The position numbers and the translations under genes are program-made. DNA of 64,000 bases from CAYYFX01 sp046330135 (GTDB lineage Bacteria > ARS69), in contig JAXLTI010000010.1 in the NCBI GenBank assembly GCA_046330135.1, forward strand, positions 87,275 through 151,274. Reading direction: 5' to 3'. This document shows, in pieces, positions 45,801-53,344 of this stretch (positions are counted from its first letter, which is position 1; every line of letters begins with the position of its first letter). The notes under the pieces are model-generated. The model searched no databases. It had not been told where the DNA came from and saw nothing but the letters and a program-made list of their open reading frames with translations.

Positions 45801-46904
45801 GACGTTGCAGCTCTCCGTAAGACCCGCGCTGGTGAGCGAGGCCGCCGAGCCGGCCAGGCAGTCGGCCACGATGTTCCGCAGGAAGGATCGAGGGCGGGAG
45901 TTTCCACCCATGACGACGGCGGATCCGGCCAGCGCCCGGTTGCCGCTGAACGTGCACGCCGAGACGTCACCGGCGGCATTGGCCCAGTAGATGCCGCCGC
46001 CGTTGCCGTTGGTCGCGAGGTTCCTCAGAAACACGCTGCCGCGGATCCAGCCCGTCGAGACGGCCGAGCTCGTGCTCCACCAGACGGCACCTCCCGAGCC
46101 CGACGTGGCCCGATTGTCCTCGAAACGGCCGCCGTCGACGTGGAAGGTGGTGGCCGTCGAGTAGACCGCGCCCCCGTTCGGAGCCGTGCACGAGCGGAAC
46201 GTGCAGTTCGAGAGATGCGTCTCGGCGAGGGCCGTCTCGAGCGCACCGCCGTTGAGACCGAGGCACGCCTGGAACGTGCACCCCACCACGTCCACCCGCG
46301 TGGTCGTCATCGGCGCGATGTGGACGATGCCACCCGCCATCGTGACGCTCGTGCAGGCGGTGAACGTGCTGCCGGTGACGGAGAGGTTGCCGCTCGTCTG
46401 ATAGATGCCGCCGCCGAGAGTCCCGCCGGTGATGCTCGTGAACGCGCAGCCGGTGACTGTCACCTGAGTCGACTGCGGGTTGCTGTGCACGATGAGCGCC
46501 GGGCCCACGGCCACCGTCTTGAGCAGCGTGAATCCCTCGACGCGCGCCGGATCGGGCGTCGTCAAGAGCCCGACCGCCACGAGGCAGTGCACGTTCGATC
46601 CCGTGGCCGTGACGCGGATCGTCGTCGTGGCGGCGCCCGTCTCCGAAAGGAGCGTGACGCCGCTCCTCAGGTAGCCGGCGGCCGTGAAGGTGATATCACC
46701 GCCCGAAGTGGAGATCGTGCGCGTGCTCACGGCGGAGTACGTCCCCGGCGCCACGAGCACCGAGTCGCCGGCCCCCGCAACGTCGAGACCCTGGTAGATC
46801 GTGGGGTAGTCCGCCGGGACGCGGAGCAGGGCGGAATGCGCCGACCCGACGAAGAGCAACGCGGCCGAGGCGACGCCGCCCGCGAGCGCTCGCCGCCCCA
46901 TCAT
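42825..46904 (-). CDS. Very large surface protein: beta-helix, InlB-like repeats, sorting module
   Basis: A 1359-residue exported protein. A signal peptide (GGVASAALLFVGSAHS) is followed by a beta-helix (about 25-425) with units such as CTFRSCTAPNGGAV and ACTFSGNRALAGS. Residues about 440-1000 hold six or seven copies of a roughly 85-residue unit, each with (V/L)xxDGVxxTxPxxxxWxxGSxHxVxxxxPQ and a W(S/T)DxGDxTH, the divergent InlB B-repeat style. A fibronectin-like domain and the sorting module (ARPNPFVQRTEIPF, YDVRGRLLGNIV, VYFLRLQAG) close it. Its ATG overlaps the stop of the upstream propeller gene (ATGA). An adhesive or structural surface role is likely. Confidence 0.85.
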   Translation of the reverse strand: MMGRRALAGGVASAALLFVGSAHSALLRVPADYPTIYQGLDVAGAGDSVLVAPGTYSAVSTRTISTSGGDITFTAAGYLRSGVTLLSETGAATTTIRVTATGSNVHCLVAVGLLTTPDPARVEGFTLLKTVAVGPALIVHSNPQSTQVTVTGCAFTSITGGTLGGGIYQTSGNLSVTGSTFTACTSVTMAGGIVHIAPMTTTRVDVVGCTFQACLGLNGGALETALAETHLSNCTFRSCTAPNGGAVYSTATTFHVDGGRFEDNRATSGSGGAVWWSTSSAVSTGWIRGSVFLRNLATNGNGGGIYWANAAGDVSACTFSGNRALAGSAVVMGGNSRPRSFLRNIVADCLAGSAASLTSAGLTESCNVYWNNPGGHTSLFTMSATSAVSDPQFCNATGGDYQVSASSLCAPGNFGSCGLIGALGVGCAATRPVTVAANQTGLVLMVDGVSRSSPYYPDSVTWAPGTQHTVQAITPQDVTGTPYLAWAFQSWTDGGDTTHVVTVPPHPAVFVARYAQENKASVTLRTSPASGLHLLADGVQVTSPAGFNWARGSSHFVEAISPQPADAGQQWAYASWSDGGTQAHSYYVASTGYITLQANYVRQPLDGVLVDSAPHGRSILVDGVTRTTPLFFPPSTWPLGSEHSVGAITPQEKTPPDQTVWAFTGWSDLGDTTHVFTVPAGHLDLVATYVSEDKVPVRVESVPPGRTVRLDGVRFTTPHLEFWPRGTAHTIAVPTPQAGEVGQEYRFVAWSDSGAASHAILVPAKAPIYTATFELVFLPGIVLRTLPSGLTIQADGTPQVTPAFLPWAEGEGHSLFAASPQSLAGLRYVFGAWDDSTTAPTRSFTQPAGQASVTAGFLFDAYADITIDTAPVALPFTADDIQYLAPQALVWATGSTHAVTADSLVQVAPDTRYRFRNWADAAPRVRTIVAPGVATTYQARYDAQYLLTTTGGPNGTVTPATGFFTSGATVPILATPRAAYFFQGWVGTGMGSYTGLENPRSLVMVGPISETATFVRAAFDFALSLSATEPDIQIGPPLGPVGSVYLWFVCGSGQGLTRFEGRVTGDLPMLGFAPRPGVLNAGAGSDLQLLLSDCRPAPFLLGTIFTTDVAGGEMCLGPTSANGWMIAQDCTTPVRLQFPWPDDMRVEGIATNGAPPCISGRACTGPPGPIAIQVSGFSATAVPGAVEVRWSTSLDARHDGFRVYRSQYADGGFRALNDEPLYGTGDFLWRDTTVLPRARYFYLLGVLEGGGEQRLGPIPVTTGAPLEFAFEAARPNPFVQRTEIPFVLAKPGHVTCSIYDVRGRLLGNIVDASYPAGAHTAVWEGGSVAGRRVAAGVYFLRLQAGALSSTRKVVMLEAR

Positions 46905-49513
46905 CGGACGACCGCCGCGCGGACCAGCTTGCCGGTCGCCGCCTGGTGTCGAGTCGAGACGCGGTAGAAGTACACTCCCGGCGCCACCGACCGGCCCTCC
47001 GCGTCGCGACCGTCCCACGCGAGAAGGTGCTCACCCGCGGCCAGCTCCTCGTCGGCGAGCCGGCGGATGCGGCGCCCCGTCACGTCGTACATCTCGACCG
47101 TGAAGCGATCCGACGCATCCACCGAGAGGCGGAGCGTCGTGGCGGCACGCGAGGGGTTCGGGCTCACGACGACGCGGAAGCTCCGGGCGACCGGGCTCGA
47201 CGCCCTCGTCGGCTCCGCGATCGGTGCGGTCGGCTCGTCCCAGCGGGCCACGAAGCTCGCGGCCTTGCCACCCGCCTCGGCGAAGATTCCACCCACCCAC
47301 AGCTGGTCGCCCACCCCGAGAGCCCCGATCGCCGGACCCCCGAGGCCTGAACCCAGGCGCGACCACTCGATTCCGTTCCACCGCGCCACGTTGGATGCGA
47401 CCGAGAGGTCGGGGAGAGTCCGCTGGAACGCGCCGGCCGCGATGAGATCGTTCCCCAGTGACGCGAGCGCACGAACGGCGCCCGAGAGGCCGATGCCCAG
47501 AATCGTCCACCTCGTCCCGTCCCACTGGGCCGCCGAGCCCGTGGCCTCCTGTCCGGACTCGCTGAAGAGGCCCCCCGCGACGAGACGACCCTGGTACACG
47601 AGCAGATCGCGCACGGCATCGTTCAGCCCGAGGCCCATCGAGTGCCATGCCGTCCCGTCCCAGCGAGCGACGTGGTCCGCCGGAATCCCGTCGACCGCCG
47701 TGAACTCCCCGCCGACGACCAGCGAGCTGTCCAGGACGGCGAGGGCCCACACGTGTCCCGAGAGCGGAACGTTCGGACCGCCGGCGAGCGGATGCCACGC
47801 GGTCCCGTCGAACCTCGCGATGCCGCGAGCGGGATTGCCGGCGATCGCATTGAACCGCCCCGCGACGTAGAGGTCGCCGCCGAAGCGCGCGACATCGTGG
47901 ATCACGGCGGGCTCCGTCAACGTATTGGAGCACTCCACCTGCTCCACCCATTCGGCCCCGTCCCACTTCTCGAGGAATCCGTACTGGCCCGACAGTCCCC
48001 CGGCGAGGAAGTCCCCGTCGATCTCGGTGAGCACGTGGACGCGCGGATCCGGTATCGGCATCCCCATGGCGCTCCAGCCGCTGCCTCCGAAGCGCGCCAC
48101 CCCCGGGCTCACGACGGTTCCCGCCGTCTGGAAGAGACCCCCGGCGATGACCGACCCCTGGTAGGTCCCGAAGCAGCGCACCGTGTTGTCCATGCCGCCG
48201 CCGATTCCGGACCAATGGGCGCCGGTCCAGAGCGCGACGTGCGGGGTCGACGACCCGTCCGCCATCAGGAATGCGCCGCCCGCCATCGCGCCTTCCGGCA
48301 GGGACGAGAGCGTCCAGACCGTTGCGTCCATCCCTTCTCCGGCGGGCGACCATCGCGCGCCGTCCCAGATCGCTGCGCGCGTCGTGACCGTTTCGTCCAT
48401 CTGCTTCGTGAAGGCGCCGCCCGCGAGGAGCTGGCCGCTGTGCGGCGCGAGGGTCCAGACGAAGTCGTCGAACCCCGGCCCGACCGTCCGCCAATCCGCG
48501 CCATCCCAACGCGCCACGCGGCGGGCGAGGACTCCGTTGCCTGCCGTGGTGAACATCCCGCCCGCGAAGAGACTCCCGTTGTAGGAGGCGAGAGCGAACA
48601 CCGGGCTGTTCACGCCCAGACCCAGAGGTTGCCAAGTCGCCTCGTCCCAGCGAGCGACGTGGTTCGCAGCCACACCCGTGGCCGTGACGAAGTCCCCGCC
48701 GATGTACATGAACCCGTCGTGCGGTGCGAGCGTTCGAACCCAATCGTCCACGCCGTAGTCGAGCGACGACCAGGAAGACCCGCGGCACTTCGCCACGTAG
48801 TTCACGACGGACCCGCCGGCCACGGTGAACTCGCCGCCCGCCCAGAGATCGCCGCCGAAGGAAGCGAGCGCCAGGACGTCGCCGTTCGTGCCTTGACCCA
48901 CGGGGAGCCACTGCGTGCCGTCCCATCGGGCGATGTGGCTTGCGGCGTGCCCGCCCGCGGTCGTGAACTCCCCTCCCGCGACGAGCATTCCGCTGTCCAC
49001 CGTGAGGGCGAGCACCCGTCCGTTCATGCCGGTGCCGAGCGCCTGCCACTCGCCGTTCCGGAGCAAGGCGATGTGTTGCACGTTGACTCCGGCGACGGTG
49101 ACGAAATCGCCGCCGATGACGAGGCCGCCCGCGTAAGGGACGCTCGCCCGGACCGTGCCCGAGACGCTCGAGGCCTGGAAGAACCCGCCCACCCAGTGGA
49201 TGTCGTCGGGATCAGTGAGGATCTCGGACGGTGCGGGCCCTTGCGCCGAGACGCGCGAGGCGATCGCTCCCGGATCCATCTTGATCCCCGGCGGGAGCTC
49301 GATGGGACCTGCTCCGCCCGCGCGGAAGTAGGCGTCGGGGTCGAAGCGTCCGTCCTCGGTCACGAAGGGGGCGAGGGGGGGCGGTACCGAGACACGCGGC
49401 CCCGCGAGAAGGACGAACGGGAAGAGGAAGAGGCCGAGGAGGAAGCCGAGCGCCGCCACCATCGGCGCCGCGGGCGTCGATCCGGAAGCCCCAGGGACGG
49501 CTCGATCAGCCAT
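46901..49513 (-). CDS. Surface beta-propeller protein with sorting module
   Basis: An 870-residue exported protein. An N-terminal hydrophobic segment (MVAALGFLLGLFLFPFVLLAGP) precedes about twelve tandem units with the pattern GGxFxxAGGxxxxxxARWDGxxWxxLGxG, spaced about 42-45 residues, consistent with beta-propeller blades (two propellers if six or seven blades each). The sorting module is at the end (VSPNPSRAATTLRL, YDVTGRRIRRLA, WDGRDAEGRSV, VYFYRVSTR). It is translationally coupled to the InlB-repeat protein that follows, so the two probably make one surface system. Promoter TTGAAG-18-TATCTT is clear. Confidence 0.85.
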   Translation of the reverse strand: MADRAVPGASGSTPAAPMVAALGFLLGLFLFPFVLLAGPRVSVPPPLAPFVTEDGRFDPDAYFRAGGAGPIELPPGIKMDPGAIASRVSAQGPAPSEILTDPDDIHWVGGFFQASSVSGTVRASVPYAGGLVIGGDFVTVAGVNVQHIALLRNGEWQALGTGMNGRVLALTVDSGMLVAGGEFTTAGGHAASHIARWDGTQWLPVGQGTNGDVLALASFGGDLWAGGEFTVAGGSVVNYVAKCRGSSWSSLDYGVDDWVRTLAPHDGFMYIGGDFVTATGVAANHVARWDEATWQPLGLGVNSPVFALASYNGSLFAGGMFTTAGNGVLARRVARWDGADWRTVGPGFDDFVWTLAPHSGQLLAGGAFTKQMDETVTTRAAIWDGARWSPAGEGMDATVWTLSSLPEGAMAGGAFLMADGSSTPHVALWTGAHWSGIGGGMDNTVRCFGTYQGSVIAGGLFQTAGTVVSPGVARFGGSGWSAMGMPIPDPRVHVLTEIDGDFLAGGLSGQYGFLEKWDGAEWVEQVECSNTLTEPAVIHDVARFGGDLYVAGRFNAIAGNPARGIARFDGTAWHPLAGGPNVPLSGHVWALAVLDSSLVVGGEFTAVDGIPADHVARWDGTAWHSMGLGLNDAVRDLLVYQGRLVAGGLFSESGQEATGSAAQWDGTRWTILGIGLSGAVRALASLGNDLIAAGAFQRTLPDLSVASNVARWNGIEWSRLGSGLGGPAIGALGVGDQLWVGGIFAEAGGKAASFVARWDEPTAPIAEPTRASSPVARSFRVVVSPNPSRAATTLRLSVDASDRFTVEMYDVTGRRIRRLADEELAAGEHLLAWDGRDAEGRSVAPGVYFYRVSTRHQAATGKLVRAAVVR

Positions 49514-49563
49514 ACTCGCCTGCCCGTGGAGGGAGCTCGTGGGCGATTGGCGATTACGAGTTC

Positions 49564-49593
49564 AAGATACCTCCGGGCCATCGTAGGCTTCAA
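49564..49593 (-). promoter_or_regulatory. Sigma-70-type promoter of the propeller/InlB-repeat operon
   Basis: TTGAAG (49593-49588), 18 bases, TATCTT (49569-49564) on the minus strand, about 50 bases before the ATG, whose own RBS is AGGCGAG. Confidence 0.55.
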
Positions 49594-49642
49594 GCGCCCC
49601 GTGACTTCGACCCCTCGGGAACAGGGCGCTGCGGCGGGGTGC

Positions 49643-49648
49643 TACAAT
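49643..49648 (+). promoter_or_regulatory. -10 element of the ankyrin gene
   Basis: TACAAT, 25 bases before the ATG at 49674, with a GAGAGGAAGG ribosome-binding site between. No clear -35. Confidence 0.4.
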
Positions 49649-49673
49649 CGGTGCCTCTCCGAGAGAGGAAGGC

Positions 49674-50762
49674 ATGGAAGACCTCCACTGGCTCGCGGAA
49701 TCGGGGCAGCTCGATCGCCTCCGGGGGGCCCTCGCCGCCGGTGCCGACGTCGAGGCGCGCGACGACCTCGGCCGAACGCCGCTGCACGTGGCCACGCTGC
49801 GGCGTCGCCTCGACGTCGTGCGCGCGCTCGCCGACGCGGGAGCGAGCCTCGAGGCGGTGCAGACCGCGGTCCCCGGCCAACGCCCGCTGCACCTCGCGTG
49901 CTTGCCCGCCCCCACGGATCCGGCGGGCGACGTGCCGCTCGTGGAGATGCTGCTCGCCCGCGGCGTCGATCCCGCTCCGCGCGACGCGCGCGGCACCACG
50001 CCCCTCCATCTCGCCGTGGCCTGGTGCGACTCGCAGCTCGTGCGCCTCTTCCTCTCGAAGGGCGCTCCGGCGCACGTGGCGGACCACGCGGGGATCACGC
50101 CGCTCCACGTCGCGTGCCGCCGCGGCGCGCCCGAGTTCGCCGACGTCCTCCTCGGCGACGACGGCGAGCTGCTGAGCCCGCAACCCGCCTCGCGCGAGGA
50201 CACGGCGCTGGGTCGTCTCGAGGACGAGGCGGTGATGGAGGCGCTCCTCGATGAAGGGGCGATGCCCGACGCCGCGGACCGACAGGGCGAGACGCCGCTG
50301 CACGCCGCGGTCGAGCGCGGCCGCCTCGATGCCACGCGCATCCTCCTCTCGCGCGGCGCGCGCGTGGACGTGGCGGACGAGTACGGCACCACGCCGCTCC
50401 ATCGCGCCGACGGCGCCCGGGTTGCGGAGCTCCTGCTCGACGCGAGCGCGCCGCTCGACCCGCCCGACCGCGAGGGGCGAACGCCCTTGCATCAGGCGAT
50501 CGCGGCCGCCCGCGACGACGTCGTGGATCTCCTGCTCGAGCGCGGCGCGAGCCTCGCCGTGGCGGACCACGACGGCCTCACCGCACTCCACCTCGCCGCC
50601 GCTGCCGGGCGTGCGCTCATCGTCGAGAAGCTGCTCGACGAAGGCGCCGACGCGAACGTGCGCGACGCCGAGGGTCGAACGCCCCTGTTCTGGGCCACCG
50701 CGGCCGGCCACACGCACGTCATGGCCACCCTGAAACGCCACGGCGGCCGCCGCCGCCGCTAG
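49674..50762 (+). CDS. Ankyrin-repeat protein
   Basis: A 362-residue protein built almost entirely of ankyrin repeats, about ten units. Clear examples are DDLGRTPLHVATLRRRLDVVRALADAGASL, DARGTTPLHLAVAWCDSQLV and DREGRTPLHQAIAAARDDVV (each with TPLH at the helix start). One unit is degenerate near 165-190 (PASREDTALGRL). There is no signal peptide, so it acts inside the cell as a protein-binding scaffold; no target can be named. It is convergent with the esterase gene, with structured element copy B between. Confidence 0.93.
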   Translation: MEDLHWLAESGQLDRLRGALAAGADVEARDDLGRTPLHVATLRRRLDVVRALADAGASLEAVQTAVPGQRPLHLACLPAPTDPAGDVPLVEMLLARGVDPAPRDARGTTPLHLAVAWCDSQLVRLFLSKGAPAHVADHAGITPLHVACRRGAPEFADVLLGDDGELLSPQPASREDTALGRLEDEAVMEALLDEGAMPDAADRQGETPLHAAVERGRLDATRILLSRGARVDVADEYGTTPLHRADGARVAELLLDASAPLDPPDREGRTPLHQAIAAARDDVVDLLLERGASLAVADHDGLTALHLAAAAGRALIVEKLLDEGADANVRDAEGRTPLFWATAAGHTHVMATLKRHGGRRRR

Positions 50763-50804
50763 CGAACGCAGCGCACGCGGCGCTCGCCCGCCCCCCGAGT
50801 CGAC

Positions 50805-51030
50805 GGGTTCGCCCAAGGGGCGTTCGCCCGCCCGCCGATCTCGACGGACGCCGACGGGGCGCGGACTCTGCATCGATCCGGGTTCCCGACGGGTTCTCCG
50901 CAGCGGCTTCGCGGAGGCGCCGGAGCCACGAATGGCGGAGGCGACGGAGCGGGAGGGCGCCGAAGCCAGGATGGCGTAGGCGACCGTCCGATGCGGAGAA
51001 GCCGGCGGGAACCCGGATCGGGGCGAACCC
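50805..51030. repeat. Structured intergenic element, copy B
   Basis: The second structured intergenic element lies between the ankyrin gene and the esterase gene, again convergent. Its main stem pairs 50874-50902 with 50992-51020 (29 bases, two mismatches), and GGGTTCGCCC/GGGCGAACCC (50805-50814 and 51021-51030) adds a distant outer pair. The core 50897-50961 matches copy A (57 of 65 bases), and TCCGCA/TGCGGA closes both cores. The stems have unrelated sequence in the two copies, but each remains self-complementary. Confidence 0.65.
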
Positions 51031-51071
51031 CCACGCGTGCGGTGACGCCGACCGGACTGTCGACCACGACC

Positions 51072-51803
51072 TTAGGCGCTCAGTTCCGCCACGTACTGCG
51101 GGAACATCTTCCGCCAGAGCGGCCAGTCGTGCTTCCAGTCCTTGCCCCAGGAGTCCACGCGGTTGGGGATCCCGCGGTCGCCGAGCAGCTTCGCGGCGCG
51201 CCACGACTCGCCGATGTCCTCCGCCTCTCCCTCGCCCGACGCGAAGAGGACGAAGCGCTTGCGGAGCGTCTCGAGATGCGCGTCGCTGAGGCGGCCGACG
51301 AGCTGGAGGGGCGACGACGACCAGAAGCGCGGACCGGGGTCGCCGTCCTTGATGAAGCGCCGCAGCTCGAAGGTCCCGCTCATGCACAGCGCGTGCGAGA
51401 ACGCATCCGGATAACGCACGACGCACGCGAGCGCGTTGAAGGCGCCGATCGACGCGCCGGCCGAGATGACGGTGATCTGTCCGTCCTTGCAGTCGGCGCG
51501 GATCGCCGGAATCACCTCGTGATAGATCGCTTCCTGGAAGGCGTCCTGCGTGGCGCCGCGCTGCGCGGGGGTCCCGTCGCCGCGCAGCATGGCGCGCCCG
51601 GCGATGCTGTCGCACGAGTAGATCTTCACGCGACCGGCCGAGAGGAGCTCCGCCGCCGACGCGACGAGATGGAAGCGCTCCACCTCCTCCGCGTCGCCGC
51701 CCGCCGTCGGGAAGAGCAGCACGGGCTTGCCCGTGACGCCCCAGCGCACGAGCGTGATCTCCTCGCGGAGCCGGTCCGAGCGCCAAGTGCTCTTCTCTTT
51801 CAC
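51072..51803 (-). CDS. Esterase D/Fes-like alpha/beta hydrolase
   Basis: A 243-residue hydrolase of the S-formylglutathione/enterochelin esterase type. The nucleophile elbow is SAGASIGAFNA (G-x-S-x-G), preceded by DGQITVIS; the final acid/histidine region is FASGEGEAEDIG and WGKDWKHDWPLWRKMFP. It has no signal peptide. It starts at a GTG that overlaps the stop of the ATP-grasp-like gene. It may cut an ester or amide bond in the product of the island, or release it from a carrier; this is inference from context. Confidence 0.85.
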   Translation of the reverse strand: MKEKSTWRSDRLREEITLVRWGVTGKPVLLFPTAGGDAEEVERFHLVASAAELLSAGRVKIYSCDSIAGRAMLRGDGTPAQRGATQDAFQEAIYHEVIPAIRADCKDGQITVISAGASIGAFNALACVVRYPDAFSHALCMSGTFELRRFIKDGDPGPRFWSSSPLQLVGRLSDAHLETLRKRFVLFASGEGEAEDIGESWRAAKLLGDRGIPNRVDSWGKDWKHDWPLWRKMFPQYVAELSA

Positions 51804-53251
51804 GCCTTCGTTCCCGCCTTGGACTTCCGGCGCGCCGTCTTCCGCGGAGCTTCGGCGGCGGGCTCGCTTTCCGCGGACGGGGCGGCGGCCTTCCCCTCGG
51901 AGCCCGGAGCAGCGGGTTTCGCTTCGGACGCCGCGGCGGCCCTCGGAGCGACCTTCTTCCCCGCGCCCGCGCGCGGCACGATCTCGTGCGGCGGGACGAG
52001 CGCTTCCGCTCCTGTCTTCGACTCTTCCTTCCGCCACTTCCCGACGCGCTCCCAGAACAGCTCCGTGAACTTCTCCACTTCGTGCGCCGGGTAGAGCGCC
52101 TGGACCTTCTTGCGGATGGCGTCCTTGGCCACGTCGGTGCCGAAGAACTCGTGCGCCACGTCGTCCAGATGGGCGAGGTGCTCCGCGCAGAACTCCTCGA
52201 AACGGTCCGTCTCGTAGAGACGATGCGCGAGCGCGGCGTAGGCGCGGAGCTTCTCGCGATACGGCGCGCCGGTGCTCGCGATCTCGAAGTACGGCGCCCA
52301 GTCCACGCCCGTGGGCTTCTTGCGGCCGAGCGTCGCGCAGAAGATCGCCCAGCGGAGGTTCGCCTTCACGAGCCACGGGAAGTGGAAGTGCAAGGACGTC
52401 ACCTGCGAGTCCGGACACGGATTCGCGAAGTCGATCGGGTGCCAAACGCCCGCGTCGCCGCGCAGCGCCTCGCACGAGTTGAAGTCCCAGCCGAAGAACG
52501 AGTTGATCGTGAGCACCACGTCGGCCAGCAGCGACTCGTCCGCCGCGTCCAGGAAGCCGCGCTTCATGGTGTACCGGTCGTGCAGGGGTGCGGACGGATC
52601 GTACAGGACGGTGCGGACCTGGGGCCCGAGCCCGATCACGCGCACGAAGAGGTCGCTCGGCTCCACCGCGCGCTGCAGGTGCATCACGTGACGCCCGCTC
52701 TGGTCGTACGCGGCGCGGAGCATCGCGGCGTTCTCGATGCGGCTCACACCCACCCAACCGCCGCCGTCGTAGGGCTTCATGTACATCGGGTAGCCGAGCT
52801 GCTCGCCGATCTGCGCGAGGTCGAAGAGGCGTGCGTAGCGCTCGAGCGTGGGGCGCAGGTCCGGCTTCGGCTCGTACTCCTTCGGCGGCACGAGCCACGT
52901 CTCGGGAATGGGCAGCCCCAGGCGCATCATCGCGCAGTACGACGTGTGCTTCTCCATCGCCTGGATGGTCCACGGGTTGTTGAACACGTAGACGTCGTCG
53001 AGGACGAGCACCTTCTTGATCCACTCGCGGCTCGGGTGGTACCAGTGCGTGAGCCGGTCGATCACGAGGTCGTAGCGCTTCGGCTTGCGGAGGTCGAACG
53101 GCTCGATGGTCACGCGCTCGACCTCGAACCGCACCACGTCCTTCCCCGCGGGAATGGCGAGGTCCAGCCGTTTCAGGATCTCCTCGAACGCGATCGGCCA
53201 GCAGATGTCCGCGCCCAGCGACAGGCCGATCCTCTTCGTCACGTCAGCCAT
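51800..53251 (-). CDS. ATP-grasp-like ligase with Ala/Pro/Lys tail (divergent member)
   Basis: A 483-residue protein with an ATP-grasp layout: AMEKHTSYCAMMRLGLPIPETWLV, GYPMYMKPYDGGGWVGVSRIE (nucleotide-binding lysine), LQRAVEPSDLFVRVIGLGP and DFNSCEALRGD where the metal-binding region lies. It differs from the other three ATP-grasps of the island and may belong to another branch. The last 75 residues are Ala/Pro/Lys-rich, low complexity, and could bind a polyanion or partner. The ATG at 53251 with GAGGA before it was chosen over one 15 bases upstream. Its stop overlaps the esterase start. Confidence 0.8.
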   Translation of the reverse strand: MADVTKRIGLSLGADICWPIAFEEILKRLDLAIPAGKDVVRFEVERVTIEPFDLRKPKRYDLVIDRLTHWYHPSREWIKKVLVLDDVYVFNNPWTIQAMEKHTSYCAMMRLGLPIPETWLVPPKEYEPKPDLRPTLERYARLFDLAQIGEQLGYPMYMKPYDGGGWVGVSRIENAAMLRAAYDQSGRHVMHLQRAVEPSDLFVRVIGLGPQVRTVLYDPSAPLHDRYTMKRGFLDAADESLLADVVLTINSFFGWDFNSCEALRGDAGVWHPIDFANPCPDSQVTSLHFHFPWLVKANLRWAIFCATLGRKKPTGVDWAPYFEIASTGAPYREKLRAYAALAHRLYETDRFEEFCAEHLAHLDDVAHEFFGTDVAKDAIRKKVQALYPAHEVEKFTELFWERVGKWRKEESKTGAEALVPPHEIVPRAGAGKKVAPRAAAASEAKPAAPGSEGKAAAPSAESEPAAEAPRKTARRKSKAGTKA

Positions 53252-53257
53252 GGATTC

Positions 53258-53340
53258 CTCGTGCACGAGGTGCGGCGCTCCGCTCGAGGGAGCGCGACGT
53301 CCGCCGAGGACGAAGGCCGGAACGCGAGGCTCGAGCGGAG
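53258..53340 (-). promoter_or_regulatory. Inverted repeats in the gap inside the island
   Basis: In the 93-base gap before the ATP-grasp-like gene are an 11-base inverted repeat, CTCCGCTCGAG (53278-53288) and CTCGAGCGGAG (53330-53340), and a palindrome with CTCGTGCACGAG (53258-53269). They may be a terminator or attenuator within the minus-strand operon, or operator sites. Confidence 0.35.
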
Positions 53341-53344
53341 AGTC

